Origin: an uncultured Gemmataceae bacterium
GTDB lineage: Bacteria; Planctomycetota; Planctomycetia; Gemmatales; Gemmataceae
Direction of reading: 5' to 3'
Assembly (NCBI GenBank): GCA_937923405.1
Contig: CALDUY010000013.1
Coordinates: forward strand, 62,001 to 126,000
DNA: 64,000 bases
Part shown: positions 61,406-64,000 of the stretch, piece after piece
Numbering within the stretch: the first letter of the stretch is position 1
Layout: the number at the start of each line of letters is the position of its first letter
Notes under the pieces: generated by a model
Database searches by the model: none
What the model was told of the DNA's origin: nothing
What the model saw: only the letters and a program-made list of their open reading frames with translations
Position numbers and translations under genes: made by a program

Positions 61406-62689
61406 TTATGCCGCTTGCTTGTTCGTCGTGCAAGGGAGCGGCACGACTGACGAACGACGGATCGACTGCACCAACGCCAGACAACAGCCCAGGTGCAACA
61501 GAATCGCACTAAGCGTGATCACACCGTACCAGACCAGCCAATTGTAACACCATTTGCCGACCAGATCTTTGTTGACCAAAAGTCCGCAGAGAACCACGAC
61601 GGCCAGGAGACCCCCCAGTCGCCGACTCGGCCAGGTGACGGCGGCGCGGGCCACGCACCAGGCCGGCAACAGCAGCGTGCAGAAGTGCGGTTTGCTTGAC
61701 TGCGGACTCATCAGCAGCATGAGAATCAGTACCAGACCGTACTCGATCACCTCACTCTCAGGAGGCTGGAAGTGCCACCGCTGAAAAGCCGCGCTGACCA
61801 GAGTGAAGAGTAAGAGGATCGAAATAGTCGCTAGAATGGCACTCTTGACAACCCATGAGGGGGCGGGGTGTGTTCGTGGAAGCGCGAACATGTGCTTGCC
61901 CTGATAGTCGGGATCCCAAAGCAGTTGGCGGTTCCAGAATCCGGCCAACGAGTGGTTGTAGTTCACCCCCGTATGCCAGTGGCCCAACTCCTGCTTGCCA
62001 TCGGCGAACGGGGAGAGAAAGCGATCGGCCCACTCGACGAGTCGAGCGGGCTGCTCGGGGCGGGGATGGGTCAACTCAGGCAGAAGATTCACCGCGGCAG
62101 CGACGAGCGGAATCGTTAGAGCAGCTAACCAGCGACGCTTCCAGCCGAGATAGGCGGCGAAGAGCAATGGTGTGCATTTGAGGCCGGTGGCGACGCCGAG
62201 CAGGACCGCACCGCGTAGGGGCTTTCGAGCCATCAGGAATTGGCAGCCGAGTACGACCAGAGCAGCAATCACCAGATCGGTTTGATGATTAGTCAGCGCG
62301 TCCATCACGAAGGCCCCAGAGCCAGCCAGTCCCAGCCAACAGATGAGATGCTCGCGCCAGTCGGAGTTGCCCTCCAGCCTCTGCCCACCGGTCAACTGCC
62401 AAGCTACGCGAACGAACACGACTAGAGCGACGACGTTGACAGCGTACCACAGCAGTCGGCTTGGCCAGCGCGACAGCTCCGCCCAGGGCAGGGCCAGCCA
62501 GGCGTTGATCGGTGGATAGACGAAGCCCTGAGCGAAGATCTGCTCCCCCGCGGCTAGTCGCTGGGCAGCGGCGACGTAGACCCGGTCCCAGTCCGCCGTG
62601 ATCCGTCGACAGAACGGTACCAACAGCACGGCGAATAACAGCACTGTCGCCAGCGTGTAGGGACGAGAGCGAAGCTGAGTCAATCGCAT
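61406..62689 (-). CDS. DUF2029/GT87-type membrane glycosyltransferase
   Basis: 427 residues with about ten membrane segments. It has an early DWDRVYVAAAQRLAAGE and FVYPPINAW, the acidic and YPP motifs of DUF2029/GT87 polyprenyl-phosphate mannosyltransferases, and GVATGLKCTPLLFAAYLGW farther on. It probably transfers a sugar from a polyprenyl carrier in the membrane; donor and acceptor are unknown. The last few residues and the stop lie 5-20 nt from repeat family C. It is divergent from ftsH with a ~205-nt gap. Confidence 0.82.
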   Translation of the reverse strand: MRLTQLRSRPYTLATVLLFAVLLVPFCRRITADWDRVYVAAAQRLAAGEQIFAQGFVYPPINAWLALPWAELSRWPSRLLWYAVNVVALVVFVRVAWQLTGGQRLEGNSDWREHLICWLGLAGSGAFVMDALTNHQTDLVIAALVVLGCQFLMARKPLRGAVLLGVATGLKCTPLLFAAYLGWKRRWLAALTIPLVAAAVNLLPELTHPRPEQPARLVEWADRFLSPFADGKQELGHWHTGVNYNHSLAGFWNRQLLWDPDYQGKHMFALPRTHPAPSWVVKSAILATISILLLFTLVSAAFQRWHFQPPESEVIEYGLVLILMLLMSPQSSKPHFCTLLLPAWCVARAAVTWPSRRLGGLLAVVVLCGLLVNKDLVGKWCYNWLVWYGVITLSAILLHLGCCLALVQSIRRSSVVPLPCTTNKQAA

Positions 62690-62894
62690 CGGCCACCCCG
62701 TTATACGGTCTTAGGTCGTTCCTGGAGGGGGCAGATACCGCCAAGCCGACAAACGTCACAACCCCAGTTTCTCGCCAACTGTCGCAGAAAACGCCAACTG
62801 GGCGAATTAGGGAATCGCTGGCGAGTTGACGGAGTAGCTCGGCGGCGCTACAGTGAAGTCTCATCGCGACTCGTCCGGTGGAGGAGAATCATCC

Positions 62895-64000
62895 TTGAGC
62901 AAACGCAACCGCGAACGCGGGGCGGCCTGGCTGGGCGGCCTGGCTCTCGTCGTGGGCATGCTGTTCGTTGTCGGTTCGTTCTGGCTGCAGTATCAGCGCG
63001 GCATGGCTCCGCTGAGCTTGCGGTACAGTGATTTGCTGCAAACGCTGCGAGCTAGTTCGCGATCTGGCGGAGCTGTTCGGTTTCAAAAAGTGCAAGTAGG
63101 CCATGCCGACCTGCGCGGCGAGATCCTTACTACCGATCGAGTCTCGTCCGGCGGCGAGGAGAAGCAGCACACTCAGACGATTCCCTTTCGCACTTTACGG
63201 ATCGGGTTTGAGCGTGATCCAGAGATTTACACTTTGTTGCGCGACAGCGTCGGCATCGCCTACCAGGGGGCCGAAGACGACTCGACGATCAAGACCATCG
63301 GCAACGCACTGCTGAGTTTGCTAGTGGTCGCCTTGATGCTGGGCATGTTGGTGGTTGCTCTGCGCTGGATGTCGGGCGGCGGTTCGCCGTTCTCCTTTGG
63401 CCGCAGTCGAGCGCGGATGTACGCGCAAAAAGATGTCGAGGTGACGTTCCGCGATGTGGCCGGCATTGAGGAGGCGGTGGCCGAGCTGCGTGAGGTGGTC
63501 GACTTTCTGAAGTATCCAGAGAAATATCAGGCTCTGGGTGGGCGCATTCCCAAAGGAGTCTTGCTCGTCGGTCCGCCGGGCACCGGCAAGACGCTGCTGG
63601 CTCGGGCCGTGGCCGGCGAGGCTGGCGTTCCCTTTTTCAGTCTTTCCGGATCGGATTTTGTCGAAATGTTTGTCGGCGTCGGCGCGGCGCGCGTCCGTGA
63701 TCTGTTCAGTCAGGCCGAGAGCAAGGCTCCCTGCATCGTCTTCATCGACGAACTCGATGCTCTAGGCAAAACCCGCGCCGGCGCGGTGGTCGGCGGCCAC
63801 GATGAACGCGAGCAGACGCTGAATCAGTTACTCGTCGAGATGGACGGCTTCGATGTCAACCGAGGCGTGATCCTGATGGCGGCGACGAATCGGCCCGAGA
63901 CACTCGATCCCGCTTTGCTCCGACCTGGTCGCTTCGATCGCACTGTGGTCGTCGATCGTCCGGACATCAACGGTCGAGAGGCGATTCTTCGAGTCCACGT
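62895..64000 (+). CDS. ftsH: ATP-dependent zinc metalloprotease FtsH, N-terminal part
   Basis: The window holds the first ~368 residues; the gene continues beyond the right edge. The start is TTG at 62895, with GGAGGAG about 8 nt upstream. A first membrane segment (~12-31), an extracytoplasmic FtsH-ext domain (~40-130), a second membrane segment (~138-158) and the AAA domain follow, with DVAGIEEAV, Walker [10 protein letters not shown], the pore-loop region [21 protein letters not shown], Walker [13 protein letters not shown], and the second region of homology [10 protein letters not shown]. The HEXXH protease site would be downstream. FtsH degrades membrane and short-lived cytoplasmic proteins. 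Confidence 0.96.
   Translation, partial: MSKRNRERGAAWLGGLALVVGMLFVVGSFWLQYQRGMAPLSLRYSDLLQTLRASSRSGGAVRFQKVQVGHADLRGEILTTDRVSSGGEEKQHTQTIPFRTLRIGFERDPEIYTLLRDSVGIAYQGAEDDSTIKTIGNALLSLLVVALMLGMLVVALRWMSGGGSPFSFGRSRARMYAQKDVEVTFRDVAGIEEAVAELREVVDFLKYPEKYQALGGRIPKGVLLVGPPGTGKTLLARAVAGEAGVPFFSLSGSDFVEMFVGVGAARVRDLFSQAESKAPCIVFIDELDALGKTRAGAVVGGHDEREQTLNQLLVEMDGFDVNRGVILMAATNRPETLDPALLRPGRFDRTVVVDRPDINGREAILRVH

Noticed and set aside
1..64000. Search by eye for tRNA, rRNA, riboswitches, prophage and transposase genes
   Set aside because: None could be supported; only short palindromic repeats and gene remnants were seen.

Overview
The window looks like chromosomal DNA of a planctomycete, probably in or near the Gemmataceae. 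This rests on gene content: a DUF1553/DUF1501 pair with a Planctomycete cytochrome C domain, a DUF1559 prepilin-like gene, a TIGR03067 protein, two WD40 proteins, a membrane Ser/Thr kinase with an N-terminal zinc ribbon, formylmethanofuran dehydrogenase subunits B and D, an FGly-type sulfatase, and a secreted RTX-like protein with an LEDRLTPA-type N-terminus. No rRNA, tRNA, CRISPR array or intact insertion sequence was seen. Shine-Dalgarno motifs (GGAGG type) are present before many but not all genes; GTG and TTG starts occur.

Layout. 1-6.9 kb: end of a CRTAC1/UnbV-like gene overlapped by an UnbU-like (RnfD/NqrB-related) membrane protein, a DUF11-repeat surface protein, a Gfo/Idh/MocA oxidoreductase, a DUF4198 protein, a DedA protein and a TIGR03067 protein. 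7.0-15.5 kb: signalling genes, with a short histidine kinase overlapping a REC-PAS-kinase-REC hybrid, then a putative periplasmic sensor, a membrane histidine kinase and a LOG-family hydrolase overlapping one another, with a PfkB sugar kinase opposing them. 15.5-26 kb: the Ser/Thr kinase, a frameshifted methyltransferase, a three-gene operon fwdD - HicB-like - fwdB, a 978-residue WD40 protein and a HEAT/TPR protein. 26-35.1 kb: DUF1501/DUF1553 operon, BON protein, MFS transporter, histidine phosphatase, S41 peptidase.

35.1-39.4 kb, minus strand: a compact, partly overlapping cassette of a small exported six-cysteine protein, a signal-peptide/C-terminal-anchor protein, a C39-like peptidase fused through two membrane segments to a rhodanese domain, a MauE-type redox membrane protein, and a DUF1559 prepilin-like gene carrying two disabling lesions. 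I recognise no named system of this make-up; it is the best candidate here for something undescribed and may mature or redox-process an exported cysteine-rich protein.

39.4-64 kb: a zinc-ribbon membrane protein, sulfatase, M19 dipeptidase and amidohydrolase, a DUF4832-like secreted protein, an Uma2 remnant, Hsp20, a WD40 protein, a MoxR/ChlI-like ATPase, an Asp-rich low-complexity protein, TPR, an orphan CoA-transferase A subunit, a tetraheme cytochrome c554-type protein, several large secreted proteins, a DUF2029-type membrane glycosyltransferase, and the start of ftsH, cut by the window end.

Three families of short dispersed palindromic repeats lie between genes. A copy of one family appears to sit in frame inside the DUF1553 coding sequence. 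Three genes are visibly broken (methyltransferase, DUF1559 protein, Uma2 fragment).
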